From GCA-016699895 sp964633435 (lineage in GTDB: Bacteria > Patescibacteriota > Saccharimonadia > Saccharimonadales > Saccharimonadaceae): DNA of 64,000 bases. The position numbers were made by a program, and so were the translations under genes. The notes under the pieces are model-generated. The model searched no databases and had not been told where the DNA came from. It saw nothing but the letters and a program-made list of their open reading frames with translations. The DNA lies in contig CAZWHA010000001.1 of assembly GCA_964633435.1 (NCBI GenBank), forward strand, positions 124,001 through 188,000, read 5' to 3'. Shown piece by piece: positions 43,269-52,386 of the stretch (position 1 is its first letter; the number at the start of each line of letters is the position of its first letter).

Positions 43269-43991
43269 TTGGCTCAAGAGCGTCGCATGACCTTTGCTCG
43301 ACGACTGCAACGCAGCATTGGTGGGCCAGTAGCGCCAGTCGGTGGACCGACCGGGATCGTCTGGGGTGCGCCGGCATTTGAGGATAATTTTAATGGCACT
43401 GCGCTCGATACGTCGCGTTGGGCGCCGTCGTGGTTTCAGGGTAGTGCGCAAAACGATGTTGCCACCAGTGCTGCCAATGTCTCGGTATCAGGCGGATTAT
43501 TGCGCCTGACGCTCGCTTCGTCAACGTCTGGTGCGTCGATCAATACTGCGCCAAACGACGTCTCGCCTAACCCCTTTACCTTTAGCTACGGTTACGCCGA
43601 AGCGCGTATCTATTTCCCTGGTGATGGTACGACTATCTACAACTGGCCGGCTTGGTGGACGACCGGCCTGGCCTGGCCGGGTAACGGCGAGAACGACATC
43701 GCCGAAGGATTGGGGACCATGACCGTTAACTACCACTCCAGTGCCGGTGCAAGCAACCAAGGCACGGTACCTGGCATCTGGTCCAATGCTTTTCACACCT
43801 ACGGCTTGCACCGTCAGCCCGGTTGGTGCGACGTCTACTACGACGGTGTATGGGTAAAAGGCTATGCTACTAACGACGGTGGCGCGCCCCACTGTCTCAT
43901 CCTCAATATCGGCCGGGCTTGGGGTGCCAACCAGCGCTACGGCAGCGAATATCAAATGTTGGTTGACTATGTCCGAGTGTGGGGACAATAA
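43269..43991 (+). CDS. GH16-like beta-glucanase domain protein
   Basis: 240 aa from a TTG start. ATG 43287 is an alternative. A GH16 jelly-roll pattern is visible: FEDNFNGTALDTSRW near the N-terminus, the catalytic motif E141-N-D143-I-A-E146, and a C-terminal DYVRVWGQ, typical of laminarinases, lichenases and related enzymes. No signal peptide is visible in either start, although GH16 enzymes are usually secreted. The basic N-terminus MTFARRLQRSIGG lacks a hydrophobic core. The gene is visibly GC-richer than its neighbours, so recent acquisition, perhaps with loss of its export signal, is plausible. Confidence 0.82.
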   Translation: MAQERRMTFARRLQRSIGGPVAPVGGPTGIVWGAPAFEDNFNGTALDTSRWAPSWFQGSAQNDVATSAANVSVSGGLLRLTLASSTSGASINTAPNDVSPNPFTFSYGYAEARIYFPGDGTTIYNWPAWWTTGLAWPGNGENDIAEGLGTMTVNYHSSAGASNQGTVPGIWSNAFHTYGLHRQPGWCDVYYDGVWVKGYATNDGGAPHCLILNIGRAWGANQRYGSEYQMLVDYVRVWGQ

Positions 43992-43997
43992 CTCTCG

Positions 43998-44306
43998 TTA
44001 CGACACTTTCTTTGACTTTTGGCCGAGCACCCACTTGACCGATGGACTGATAGCCTTGTCGGTGCGGTGAATACAGCCCATCCAGCAGCAGGGCCGGCGG
44101 ATACCTTCTTTTAGTTCTGAGACGACTCGGCTGACATGCTCGTCACGCGTCTTTTGCTGTTTCGGCGCTATAGTCCAACAGATCCACTCATTACGGGCCA
44201 GGGGGGTAATATCTGACCAGGCAGCCAAGGCTTTTTTATCCCCGGACAGTGCTTTTGCTAGGTCACTCGGAACTTTGTCGTGTACGGTACCAGCCGGTAG
44301 TTTCAT
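43998..44306 (-). CDS. YdeI/OmpD-associated family protein
   Basis: 102 aa from ATG 44306 (MKLPAGTVHDKVPSDLAK). It has the family pattern RNEWICWTIAPKQQKTRDEHV, then a C-terminal GIRRPCCWMGCIHR. The family is widespread and small, and its biochemical role is not settled. It is convergent with the GH16-like gene, stop to stop within 6 bases. Confidence 0.85.
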   Translation of the reverse strand: MKLPAGTVHDKVPSDLAKALSGDKKALAAWSDITPLARNEWICWTIAPKQQKTRDEHVSRVVSELKEGIRRPCCWMGCIHRTDKAISPSVKWVLGQKSKKVS

Positions 44307-44383
44307 GATATTACCATTGTAGCACGCGGTCATAAAATATGAGATAATAGCAACAGTGCTTTAAGTCATAAGGAGAATAATCT

Positions 44384-44806
44384 ATGGCAAACTCGGTCAA
44401 AGGTACGTCACAGCGAACGGTATGGTCAGTGACCCTGGTGGGTGTCGGTGCGCTACTTGCTGCGTTACTGGCTTGGCTGCTCATGAATCCAGGCAAAATA
44501 GTGACAAATTTTAGCGAGTGCAAGGCTGCAGGTGGGCAGGTGATGGAGTCGTATCCAGAACAGTGTTCGTTTAATGGTAAAACCTTTACCAATGCATCTC
44601 AGTCGAAAAGTGGTACAGCGGCGTATATCGGCCTGAGCGAGCAGGCAGCGCTCGATAGGGCTAAATCTGAAAATACACCAGCTAGAGTGGTAGAACGCAA
44701 TGGCGAGTCATTGCCAGTTGACATGTCATTTGTCGAGGGTCGTTTGAGTTTCTCTATCGAAAACGATTCGGTTACTAAGATCACCGTAGAAGAGAGCGGG
44801 CAATAG
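44384..44806 (+). CDS. membrane-anchored small protein, unknown
   Basis: 140 aa with a Shine-Dalgarno site (aaggaga). One span lies at about 14-36. The outside part has SECKAAGGQVMESYPEQCSFNGKTF, a two-cysteine module recurring in small Saccharibacteria-type secreted proteins, and then a domain with a peptidase-inhibitor-like (I78/PepSY-like) feel: RVVERNGESLPVDMSFVEGRLSFSIENDSVTKITVE. The assignment of that domain is tentative. Confidence 0.75.
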   Translation: MANSVKGTSQRTVWSVTLVGVGALLAALLAWLLMNPGKIVTNFSECKAAGGQVMESYPEQCSFNGKTFTNASQSKSGTAAYIGLSEQAALDRAKSENTPARVVERNGESLPVDMSFVEGRLSFSIENDSVTKITVEESGQ

Positions 44807-44868
44807 TAGTTAGCGTTACAGATGGCTTTTCCTGGCTCGATGTATCGGCCGAAGCGGCGGCGCGGCGA

Positions 44869-45384
44869 TTGCTAGGGTGTGAGCTGGTACGAGACATCGA
44901 TGGACAACAAATCCGAGTACGAATCGTCGAAACTGAGGCTTACGACCAGGCGGACGAGGCCAGCCACACCTTTCATGGACGGACGAAACGTAACGACGCG
45001 ATGTTTCGAAGTGCCGGACATTTATATGTTTATTTCACCTATGGGATGCATCATTGCCTCAATATTGTCTGTGGCCAGACAGGCTATGGCTCTGGGGTAC
45101 TGATTCGAGCGGTTGAACCGCTCGCGGGGTTAGGTATTATTGAACAACGACGTGGCAAAACGGGAATTAATGTGACCAATGGCCCCGGAAAAATCTGTCA
45201 GGCGCTCGCTATTGACCGACAACTGAGCGGCCATTATCTGGCTGAACCGCCTGTTTGGCTCGTGCAGCGACCGCCGCTTCCAGACAATCTAGTGACGATT
45301 GGGCCACGTATTGGTATCAGCAAGGCTGTGCATGAACTACGGAGATTTTACATTACTGATAACAAGTATGTATCTAGAAAGTAG
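44869..45384 (+). CDS. 3-methyladenine DNA glycosylase (AAG/MPG family)
   Basis: 171 aa from TTG 44869. Family motifs are RIVETEAYDQADEASHTFHGRT, SAGHLYVYFTYGMHHCLNIV and GVLIRAVEP, then NGPGKICQALAI. It excises alkylated purines. The start is uncertain: in-frame codons back to 44806 (VVSVTDGFSWLDVSAEAAAR) look like the missing first helix of the family, yet contain no ATG, GTG or TTG. Either a non-standard start (ATA 44803) coupled to the preceding stop is used, or the protein is slightly short. Confidence 0.87.
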   Translation: MLGCELVRDIDGQQIRVRIVETEAYDQADEASHTFHGRTKRNDAMFRSAGHLYVYFTYGMHHCLNIVCGQTGYGSGVLIRAVEPLAGLGIIEQRRGKTGINVTNGPGKICQALAIDRQLSGHYLAEPPVWLVQRPPLPDNLVTIGPRIGISKAVHELRRFYITDNKYVSRK

Positions 45385-45400
45385 TACATCGGTAGTCAGT

Positions 45401-47983
45401 TTATACGCCAGTACTAGGTGTGCCGACGACGAATCGACCGAGACCAACCGGGTCGCTGATTTTGCCAGGTAGCGGATCGAGATCAAGCTCGCCGTTGTCT
45501 TCGACAGTGTAGACAGCTTTGACGGCAGACTGACCATTGAGACTGACAGTACTGATGACAGCACTATCAATGGTAAAGTAGCCACTCGAAGGGTTAAATT
45601 TGCGAGCGACCACACCATCGGCATTGATGCCATACTGATACAGTGTTACTGTCGTACTGTCGGTGGTGCAATCCGCGGTGAAACTAACGAGACCATTGAC
45701 GTAAATATAATTCAGATCGGCCTTCGCGGTACTCTCGGCGGCGGTCGAAGCTTCGGTAATTGAACAGGTGTCAGATAACTCTACGACAACACGTTTGCCG
45801 TTGACAGAATTGATAAAGCTAGCGACATTTGGCTGTTCCGAATCTGGAATGTTGTCATCATTATCGTCGCCATCACTAGTAGAAGTTACTGGACTAAACG
45901 TTGGTGGTGTACTGACGTTTGTTACCCAAATATTGTCGAAATCCCAGGTGTTTAGCGGTGCGTTGGTGGTATTGTTCATAAAGTACGTTGCCTGCTCGCC
46001 ATCTGCATTCACAGCCATCGCTTCGTCATCCAGGCCCTCGGCATTGCCAGGCGTGTCTTGTGTGGTACGAGTTTGGTCGTAGTATGCGCCGGTAACACTG
46101 AATCCTTCACCAACTGCCAAGTCATAGACATTGCCCACTAGCGATCCTTGGTGCAGCTCACCCTCTGTTTCGGTCGCAACTACCTTGCCCATCACAAACA
46201 CATTTTGTAATGTCGCCGCACCATTGTCTTGGTTATACATCATGCCCACTAGGCCGCCCACCATGTCACGCCCGGTTACATCGCCCGAGGCATAGGCGCG
46301 TTGAATGGTAAAGCTAGCCGGGTACGCCGAGTAGTCACTGTACGTCTGTACGTAGCCAACCAATCCACCATTGTAGTAGCCAATCGGGTTGTCAATCGTA
46401 CTCCACGAATACACATCGCGCAGTGTCACTGATGCACCCTGCGATTCTTCTTCTTGGTAGATATCAACAAAACCTATCAGGCCGCCCATAGTGTCACTAC
46501 CGTACGTTTCGTTCTCGGAGCTAATAGTGACATTGCTATACGATTTTTCAACCAACAACGACCCGCCATCATAGGCAACTGCATAGCCCACTAGGCCGCC
46601 CACCATGCTACAGCCCGACTCAGTACTAACACACGTTATATTGCCGCCGTCAACGCTCGAACCAGTGATGTGCGAGGCTTGGCCGGTATCAATTTGGCCG
46701 ATCAATCCACCGATGCGACTCGTCGTTGCCTCTATCGATACATCGGTGACCTTCACATTCTCTACCGTTGTTGCGCCATATGCATAGCCCACCAGCGCCG
46801 CCACTCGGCCTTCGCCGCTCACGGCAAAGTTGCTCAGAGTTACATCTTTAAACGTCGCGCCATTTGACTGTGCAAATAATGCTACGTTCCAGCCAGATTC
46901 CTCGTTTATAGTGACATTACGGATGGTATGGCCATTGCCGTTAAACGTGCCACGGAACTCATCCTCGCCGCCAATCAACGGATGAGCTTCTACCCCCTGG
47001 CAGTTAATGTCGGCTGTCAGAGTGATGGTATCGTAGCGATTGTCACCGTCGATCGCCATCAGCTCGGCGCAAGTTGCAATGTTAGTCACGGGGCCGGTTG
47101 CGGTAATCGTAAATTGCTTAGTCACTGGGTCTGGCACTTCAGCTGCTCCAAACTCAACGACATAATTACGCTGCTGGCCATCGCAGTTGAGATCGTTCCA
47201 GCCTTGTCCTACGATATATTCCGCACAGTCTTCGTTACCACTGTTGTTTGGCTCTATGTAATTCCAATGGTTATACATCGGTATATCGCCAGGTCCAAGG
47301 ACTGGCTGACCACCATTCACAGCCCCATATCCCGACCAAAAAGACGTATCAGCCTCTGGACCATCCATCCATTTCCAGTCGCCCTCGTTGCCCTGATCGC
47401 TAGCACCGATCCAGCCGTTACCAGTCAAGTGCTCAACAATGAACTGGTCCTCTGATTCACTGGTGATATTTGCCAGGTAGCCCTGTACGCCACCGTAGAC
47501 CAGTTGCTTTGCAGCAACGCGGGCTTGATTCCATGTCAGGCTAGCAATGATGATTTTATAGGCGTGTCCACCGATTGGGTCGATGATAACACCGGTAACG
47601 TTGCTTCCAAGGTCGATCTCAATGGTATCGGCACCCAGAGCTGTTGGGGTGTAGGTCAGGGTGACGAGGGTGTTGTTGACATCATTGCGTGCACCACTGA
47701 CAGTTACCGAATCAGTATCGGCACCCATTACGGTCGCTATTTCATCACCAAAGGCAAAGGTACCGTGCTGGGCCTGCAAGGCCACAGTAACAGTATCGTC
47801 ACCATCGCCGAGGATTGATAGATCAGTAATTGCTACTGCCTCGCCAATTGTTGCGGTCTTGTTTGCTACGGTCGAGATATCCTCGTTAGCTGCATTAACG
47901 GTGATCGCTTGCAGTGCCATGACTGCTACTACGGCCACTATCACCATACTATAAAACCCTCGACGCAGAATGCTAATTTTCAC
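45401..47983 (-). CDS. large secreted surface protein: C-type lectin-like domain, GLUG-like repeats
   Basis: 860 aa. A signal peptide (about 1-31, ending TVNAA) is followed by a beta region (35-135) and a C-type lectin-like domain at about 139-280. That domain has an EPN motif (244-246) and WND (262-264), the Ca2+/sugar-binding pair of mannose-type lectins, with cysteines 253 and 267. About 300-700 are irregular repeats of the GGLVGY/GGLIG type (GLUG-like beta-helix), then two more beta domains. It ends FVVGTPSTGV: a sortase-like P-S-T-G motif with no membrane segment after it. The start is GTG with a purine-rich site. It probably mediates adhesion. Confidence 0.85.
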   Translation of the reverse strand: MKISILRRGFYSMVIVAVVAVMALQAITVNAANEDISTVANKTATIGEAVAITDLSILGDGDDTVTVALQAQHGTFAFGDEIATVMGADTDSVTVSGARNDVNNTLVTLTYTPTALGADTIEIDLGSNVTGVIIDPIGGHAYKIIIASLTWNQARVAAKQLVYGGVQGYLANITSESEDQFIVEHLTGNGWIGASDQGNEGDWKWMDGPEADTSFWSGYGAVNGGQPVLGPGDIPMYNHWNYIEPNNSGNEDCAEYIVGQGWNDLNCDGQQRNYVVEFGAAEVPDPVTKQFTITATGPVTNIATCAELMAIDGDNRYDTITLTADINCQGVEAHPLIGGEDEFRGTFNGNGHTIRNVTINEESGWNVALFAQSNGATFKDVTLSNFAVSGEGRVAALVGYAYGATTVENVKVTDVSIEATTSRIGGLIGQIDTGQASHITGSSVDGGNITCVSTESGCSMVGGLVGYAVAYDGGSLLVEKSYSNVTISSENETYGSDTMGGLIGFVDIYQEEESQGASVTLRDVYSWSTIDNPIGYYNGGLVGYVQTYSDYSAYPASFTIQRAYASGDVTGRDMVGGLVGMMYNQDNGAATLQNVFVMGKVVATETEGELHQGSLVGNVYDLAVGEGFSVTGAYYDQTRTTQDTPGNAEGLDDEAMAVNADGEQATYFMNNTTNAPLNTWDFDNIWVTNVSTPPTFSPVTSTSDGDDNDDNIPDSEQPNVASFINSVNGKRVVVELSDTCSITEASTAAESTAKADLNYIYVNGLVSFTADCTTDSTTVTLYQYGINADGVVARKFNPSSGYFTIDSAVISTVSLNGQSAVKAVYTVEDNGELDLDPLPGKISDPVGLGRFVVGTPSTGV

Positions 47984-48145
47984 CTCAGCTACACCCCTTC
48001 TTTGAAGTTAATCATTACCACTATATCATAGCGAACAGGGTAACCGCAATGACTTTTTGTACCAAAATAATAAATATTTAAGATGGTAGCAGAGGATGAG
48101 CCGATATAATTTTATGTAGGCATCGTGACATCGCAAGAATAGTAG

Positions 48146-48177
48146 TTGACACAAAATAGTTTAGCTGCTAAACTATT
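48146..48177 (+). promoter_or_regulatory. MarR-operon promoter with overlapping palindromic operator
   Basis: A perfect TTGACA (48146-48151) and TAAACT (48169-48174) are 17 bases apart. A perfect 11-bp inverted repeat AATAGTTTAGC-T-GCTAAACTATT (48155-48177) covers the spacer and the -10 box, a classic site for repressor binding. The transcript would start about five bases before the ATG at 48186. Confidence 0.8.
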
Positions 48178-48185
48178 CGCTGATC

Positions 48186-48626
48186 ATGAATCGTGAACAG
48201 CATATCGAAGCCATATTCAAGAATTTCCACACTATCAAACGCGCCTATTCGCACGGTAGCCGCTTTTCGCATCGGCACTTTGGCGTGACTATGACGCAGG
48301 CTTCGGTATTAATGCTGCTGATGCACGAGGGTCCCAAAACTATGAGCGAGGTGGCCGAGACACTCGGCGTCTCAAAGAGTGCCGCGACGCAATTATTGAA
48401 CAGTCTGATCGACAAGGATTTTGTCGAGCGAACTCAGGATGAAAATGATCGACGGGTGGCGTATGTGGCATTATCACGCCATGGTGTGCGACACCTAAAG
48501 CAAGTACGGCGTCGTGGCGTTGGGCGAATGGCACGGTTGTTTGACCTATTGACCGACGAAGAATTAATACAGATTGAAACTATAACGGCAAAATTAGTAG
48601 AAAGGGCAAAGGAAATTCGACCATGA
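48186..48626 (+). CDS. MarR family transcriptional regulator
   Basis: 146 aa, a typical MarR length. A winged helix-turn-helix with TMSEVAETLGVSKSAATQLLNSLIDKDFVERTQDENDRR is followed by the dimerisation helices. The perfect palindrome over its own promoter suggests autorepression and control of the two downstream ABC genes, with release by a drug or lipid ligand. The stop overlaps the first ABC gene by 4 bases. Confidence 0.94.
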   Translation: MNREQHIEAIFKNFHTIKRAYSHGSRFSHRHFGVTMTQASVLMLLMHEGPKTMSEVAETLGVSKSAATQLLNSLIDKDFVERTQDENDRRVAYVALSRHGVRHLKQVRRRGVGRMARLFDLLTDEELIQIETITAKLVERAKEIRP

Positions 48627-50383
48627 TAAAACTGTTTAAGTATTTAAAACCATATGTGTGGCTGATTGTCCCACTAGTGATCCTGACCTATTTACAGGTC
48701 ATGGCCAACCTGCAGCTGCCGGACTATATGGCACATATTATTAATGACGGTATTATTGGCGAAGATATGAATGCCATCTATATCAATGGTGGCATTATGT
48801 TACTCATCACACTGGGCGGTGGTATTGCAGCCGTTGGAGTCGGCTATCTGGCGGCGCGTGTGGCCACAGGTTTTGCCCGTGACATTAGGCGAAAAGTTTT
48901 CGAAAAAGTTGAAAGTTTTTCGATCGCCGAGTTTAATAAGTTCTCGACAGCATCACTGATTACCCGTTCGACTAACGATATTCAACAGATTCAGACAGTA
49001 TCTGTTATGATCTTTCGTCTGGTATTAATGGCGCCATTTATGGCGATTGGCGCTCTGCAAAATGCCATGCAAAATGCGCCCGAACTAAGTTGGATTATCG
49101 CGGTGGCGGTGGTGGCGCTATTAGCAGTGATTACTTTTTTGTTTATCTTTGCCCTACCGAAATTCAAAATCCTGCAAAAAATGGTTGATAAACTGAATCT
49201 GGTAACACGCGAAAACTTGACGGGCCTACGGGTGGTTCGGGCTTTTAATAATGAAAAGGTCGAGGAAAAGAAATTCGATAGTGTGAACCAGGACCTGATG
49301 CGGCTCAACCTATTCGTTAACCGTTTAATGATTATTTTGCAGCCCTTTATGATGCTGCTGATGAACATTGCGTTGGTAGCAATCGTTTGGTTTGGGGCGC
49401 AGCTCGTCAGCGACGGTAGTGTTGAGATCGGTAATATGATGGCCTTTATGCAGTACGCGACGCAGGTGATCATGTCGTTCCTGATGATTTCGATTATCTT
49501 TATCATGGTTCCGCGAGCCAGTGTTTCAGCCAAGCGAGTTAGCGAAGTAATCGACACTAAACCCACCATTCACGATCCGACAAAACCGGTCAAGCTAGCG
49601 AAAAGCGGCCATGGTCAAATTGAGTTTCGCGATGTCACCTTTACCTATCCAGAGGCGGATAGCCCGGTGTTATCGGGTATCAATTTTACAGCTGAACCAG
49701 GTCAGACCACCGCATTTATCGGCAGTACTGGTAGCGGTAAATCGACACTGATCGGCCTCATTCCCCGCTTTTACGATGTCTCGGCTGGGCAGGTGCTGCT
49801 CGATGGTGTCGATGTCCGCGATTTACGGCTCCGGGACCTCTATAGCCAGATTGGCTATGTACCGCAAAAGGGCGTACTATTTTCGGGTACGGTCAAGAGT
49901 AACATTGCCTACGGCAATAACAAAGCTTCGGTGAGTGATATCAACAAAGCAGCAAAAACCGCTCAAGCCAGCGAATTTGTGAAAAAGTTTGCGAGTGGTA
50001 TTGATAGTGACATCGCCCAGGGTGGCGCCAATGTCTCGGGCGGGCAAAAACAACGATTATCGATTGCTAGGGCCTTGGCGGTCAAGCCAAATGTCTATAT
50101 TTTCGACGATTCGTTTTCGGCACTGGACTTTAAAACTGATGCGGCGCTTCGAAAAGCGCTTGAGACTGAGACGAAGAACAAGACCGTTCTGATCGTTGGC
50201 CAGCGGATCAGCACTATTATGAATGCTGACAAGATTATCGTGCTCGACGAGGGCAAAATTGTTGGCCAGGGTACGCATGGCCAGTTGATGAAATCAAACA
50301 AAGTTTATAAGGAAATCGCCTATTCACAGCTATCTGACGAGGAATTAGCTGGCATCGCAACCAACGGAAAGGAGACAAAGTAA
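48623..50383 (+). CDS. heterodimeric ABC exporter subunit A (degenerate Walker B)
   Basis: 586 aa. A six-span membrane domain (about 1-310) is followed by a nucleotide-binding domain with Walker A GSTGSGKSTLIGLIP, signature VSGGQKQRLSIARAL and Walker B YIFDDSFSALD. The residue after the Walker B Asp is Asp rather than the catalytic Glu, as in TM287-type subunits of heterodimeric exporters, so one of the two ATP sites is expected to be inactive. It pairs with the next gene, overlapping it by one base (TAATG). Confidence 0.95.
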   Translation: MIKLFKYLKPYVWLIVPLVILTYLQVMANLQLPDYMAHIINDGIIGEDMNAIYINGGIMLLITLGGGIAAVGVGYLAARVATGFARDIRRKVFEKVESFSIAEFNKFSTASLITRSTNDIQQIQTVSVMIFRLVLMAPFMAIGALQNAMQNAPELSWIIAVAVVALLAVITFLFIFALPKFKILQKMVDKLNLVTRENLTGLRVVRAFNNEKVEEKKFDSVNQDLMRLNLFVNRLMIILQPFMMLLMNIALVAIVWFGAQLVSDGSVEIGNMMAFMQYATQVIMSFLMISIIFIMVPRASVSAKRVSEVIDTKPTIHDPTKPVKLAKSGHGQIEFRDVTFTYPEADSPVLSGINFTAEPGQTTAFIGSTGSGKSTLIGLIPRFYDVSAGQVLLDGVDVRDLRLRDLYSQIGYVPQKGVLFSGTVKSNIAYGNNKASVSDINKAAKTAQASEFVKKFASGIDSDIAQGGANVSGGQKQRLSIARALAVKPNVYIFDDSFSALDFKTDAALRKALETETKNKTVLIVGQRISTIMNADKIIVLDEGKIVGQGTHGQLMKSNKVYKEIAYSQLSDEELAGIATNGKETK

Positions 50384-52386
50384 TGGATAAAAAACCTGAA
50401 ACTCAGTCTCGTTCACGTGGTTTCGGTGGCTTTGGGCCACCTCCAACGGGCGCACCGGCCGAAAAAGCACGTGATTTTAAAGGTACGATCAAAAAACTGG
50501 TGCATCACCTGAAACCCTATACTTGGCAAATGTCCGTTGTGCTCGTATTCGTTATTGCTAGCACGGTGTTCGCTATTGCCAGCCCGAAAATCATGGGGCA
50601 TGCGACCAATCAGATCGTTGACGATTATGTTGCTATGAAAGCCTATGACACTATCACCTCGAAATTACCAGAGGGCACGAGGTTACCAAAGGGAACGACC
50701 GGTGCCGATATCATCAACCAAATGCCAGAAAGCGAACGAAGTAAAATCTCGGAAAGCCAGCTTGATACTATCAAATCACTTGACTTATCAACTCGGCCAA
50801 CCTTTCACTTTGAGGCGATTCGCGATATCGTCCTGTTGCTGCTCGGTCTCTACCTATTTAGTGCCTTGTTCAGCTATATCCAGGGTTGGATCATGACCAA
50901 TATTACTCAGAAAGTTACCTATGTATTGCGCCGCGATCTATCGACCAAAATCAATCGCCTACCCCTTAGTTATTTCGACAAACGAACCTATGGTGAGGTA
51001 CTGAGCCGAGTGACTAACGACGTCGATACGATTTCGCAGACGCTCAATCAGAGTTTGTCGCAAATTGTGACATCGGTGGTGATGATCATTGGCATCATCG
51101 TTATGATGTTTAGTATCAGTTGGGTGTTGACGATCATTACTATTCTGGTGTTGCCGATCAGTTTTGGATTCATCGCGTTTATCACCAAAAAATCACAAGT
51201 ACAATTTGTGCGCCAGCAAGAGCTGCTCGGTAATATTAATGGTCATGTCGAGGAAATGTATGCCGGTCATCAGGTGATGCGAGTGTTTAATGGCGAAAAG
51301 GCTTCAGTTGCCAAGTTCAACACTGTTAACGACAAGTTGTATCATAGTGCCTGGCGAGCGCAGTTCTTTTCCGGCCTGATGTTTCCGCTGATGAACTTTG
51401 TCGGTAACCTCGGTTACGTTGGTGTAGCGGTCGCGGGTGGTTGGCTGGCCATTAACGGTCATCTAAAGATTGGCGACATTCAGGCCTTTATCCAATATGT
51501 CCAGCAATTCAACCAACCGATTATGCAAACCGCAAATATCGCGAACGTTTTGCAGTCAACTGCGGCAGCAGCTGAGCGCGTTTTTGAATTCCTCGACGAA
51601 CCAGAACAGTCAGCCGAGACGGCAAAGCCTGCCAAGCTTGACCAGGTGACAGGCCGCGTGGTTTTTAACAACGTGGTGTTTGGTTACGATCCGAAAAAAC
51701 CGGTCATCAAAGGTCTGTCAGCGACGATTGAACCAGGTCATCGCATTGCTATTGTCGGGCCAACTGGTGCCGGTAAAACAACCCTTGTTAATTTGTTGAT
51801 GCGCTTTTACGAAGTCGGTAGCGGCGATATTACGATTGATGGCATCAGCATAAAAGACATGAAGCGCGAAGATGTCCGTAAATTGTTTGGCATGGTCTTG
51901 CAGGATACCTGGCTGTTTAGCGGCACGATTCGCGATAACATTACGTATGGCGCACCGCATGCGACCGAGGAACAAATGGTAGAAACTGCCAAAGAAGCTC
52001 ATGTTGATCATTTCGTCCATTCGTTGCCAAGTGGCTATGATATGGAGCTGAACGAAGAGGCCAATAATATATCCCAGGGCGAAAAGCAGCTACTGACGAT
52101 TGCTCGGGCGATGCTCGCCAAAACGCCGATGCTAATCCTCGACGAAGCAACTAGCTCAGTTGATACTCGCACCGAAGTGCTGATTCAAAAGGCTATGGAT
52201 AATCTGATGAAGGACAAGACGAGCTTTGTGATCGCTCATCGTTTATCGACAATTCGTGATGCCGATTTGATCCTAGTAATGAAAGACGGCAATGTGATTG
52301 AACAGGGTGATCATCAGGCCCTTATGAAACAGAGTGGCTTTTACGCTGGACTCTACAATAGCCAGTTTGCTGGTGCTAATGACTAG
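50383..52386 (+). CDS. heterodimeric ABC exporter subunit B (catalytically competent)
   Basis: 667 aa. A Pro/Gly-rich N-terminal extension (about 1-40) precedes a six-span membrane domain with an unusual ~60-residue insertion after the first span (about 85-140). The nucleotide-binding domain has Walker A GPTGAGKTTLVNLLM, signature ISQGEKQLLTIARAM and Walker B LILDEATSSVD with the catalytic Glu. The SQGE-type signature with an intact Glu matches TM288-type partners. Together with subunit A it should export drugs, lipids or peptides under MarR control. The stop overlaps the convergent GH13 gene by 4 bases. Confidence 0.95.
   Translation: MDKKPETQSRSRGFGGFGPPPTGAPAEKARDFKGTIKKLVHHLKPYTWQMSVVLVFVIASTVFAIASPKIMGHATNQIVDDYVAMKAYDTITSKLPEGTRLPKGTTGADIINQMPESERSKISESQLDTIKSLDLSTRPTFHFEAIRDIVLLLLGLYLFSALFSYIQGWIMTNITQKVTYVLRRDLSTKINRLPLSYFDKRTYGEVLSRVTNDVDTISQTLNQSLSQIVTSVVMIIGIIVMMFSISWVLTIITILVLPISFGFIAFITKKSQVQFVRQQELLGNINGHVEEMYAGHQVMRVFNGEKASVAKFNTVNDKLYHSAWRAQFFSGLMFPLMNFVGNLGYVGVAVAGGWLAINGHLKIGDIQAFIQYVQQFNQPIMQTANIANVLQSTAAAAERVFEFLDEPEQSAETAKPAKLDQVTGRVVFNNVVFGYDPKKPVIKGLSATIEPGHRIAIVGPTGAGKTTLVNLLMRFYEVGSGDITIDGISIKDMKREDVRKLFGMVLQDTWLFSGTIRDNITYGAPHATEEQMVETAKEAHVDHFVHSLPSGYDMELNEEANNISQGEKQLLTIARAMLAKTPMLILDEATSSVDTRTEVLIQKAMDNLMKDKTSFVIAHRLSTIRDADLILVMKDGNVIEQGDHQALMKQSGFYAGLYNSQFAGAND

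Noticed and set aside
46928..47455. 175-codon frame opposite the lectin protein gene
   Set aside because: Shadow of a signal-peptide-bearing gene, whose sense frame carries clear lectin motifs.
48991..49569. 192-codon frame opposite the first ABC exporter gene
   Set aside because: It is antisense to a clear coding sequence, with an irregular Ser/Thr/Ile-rich product and no promoter or ribosome site.
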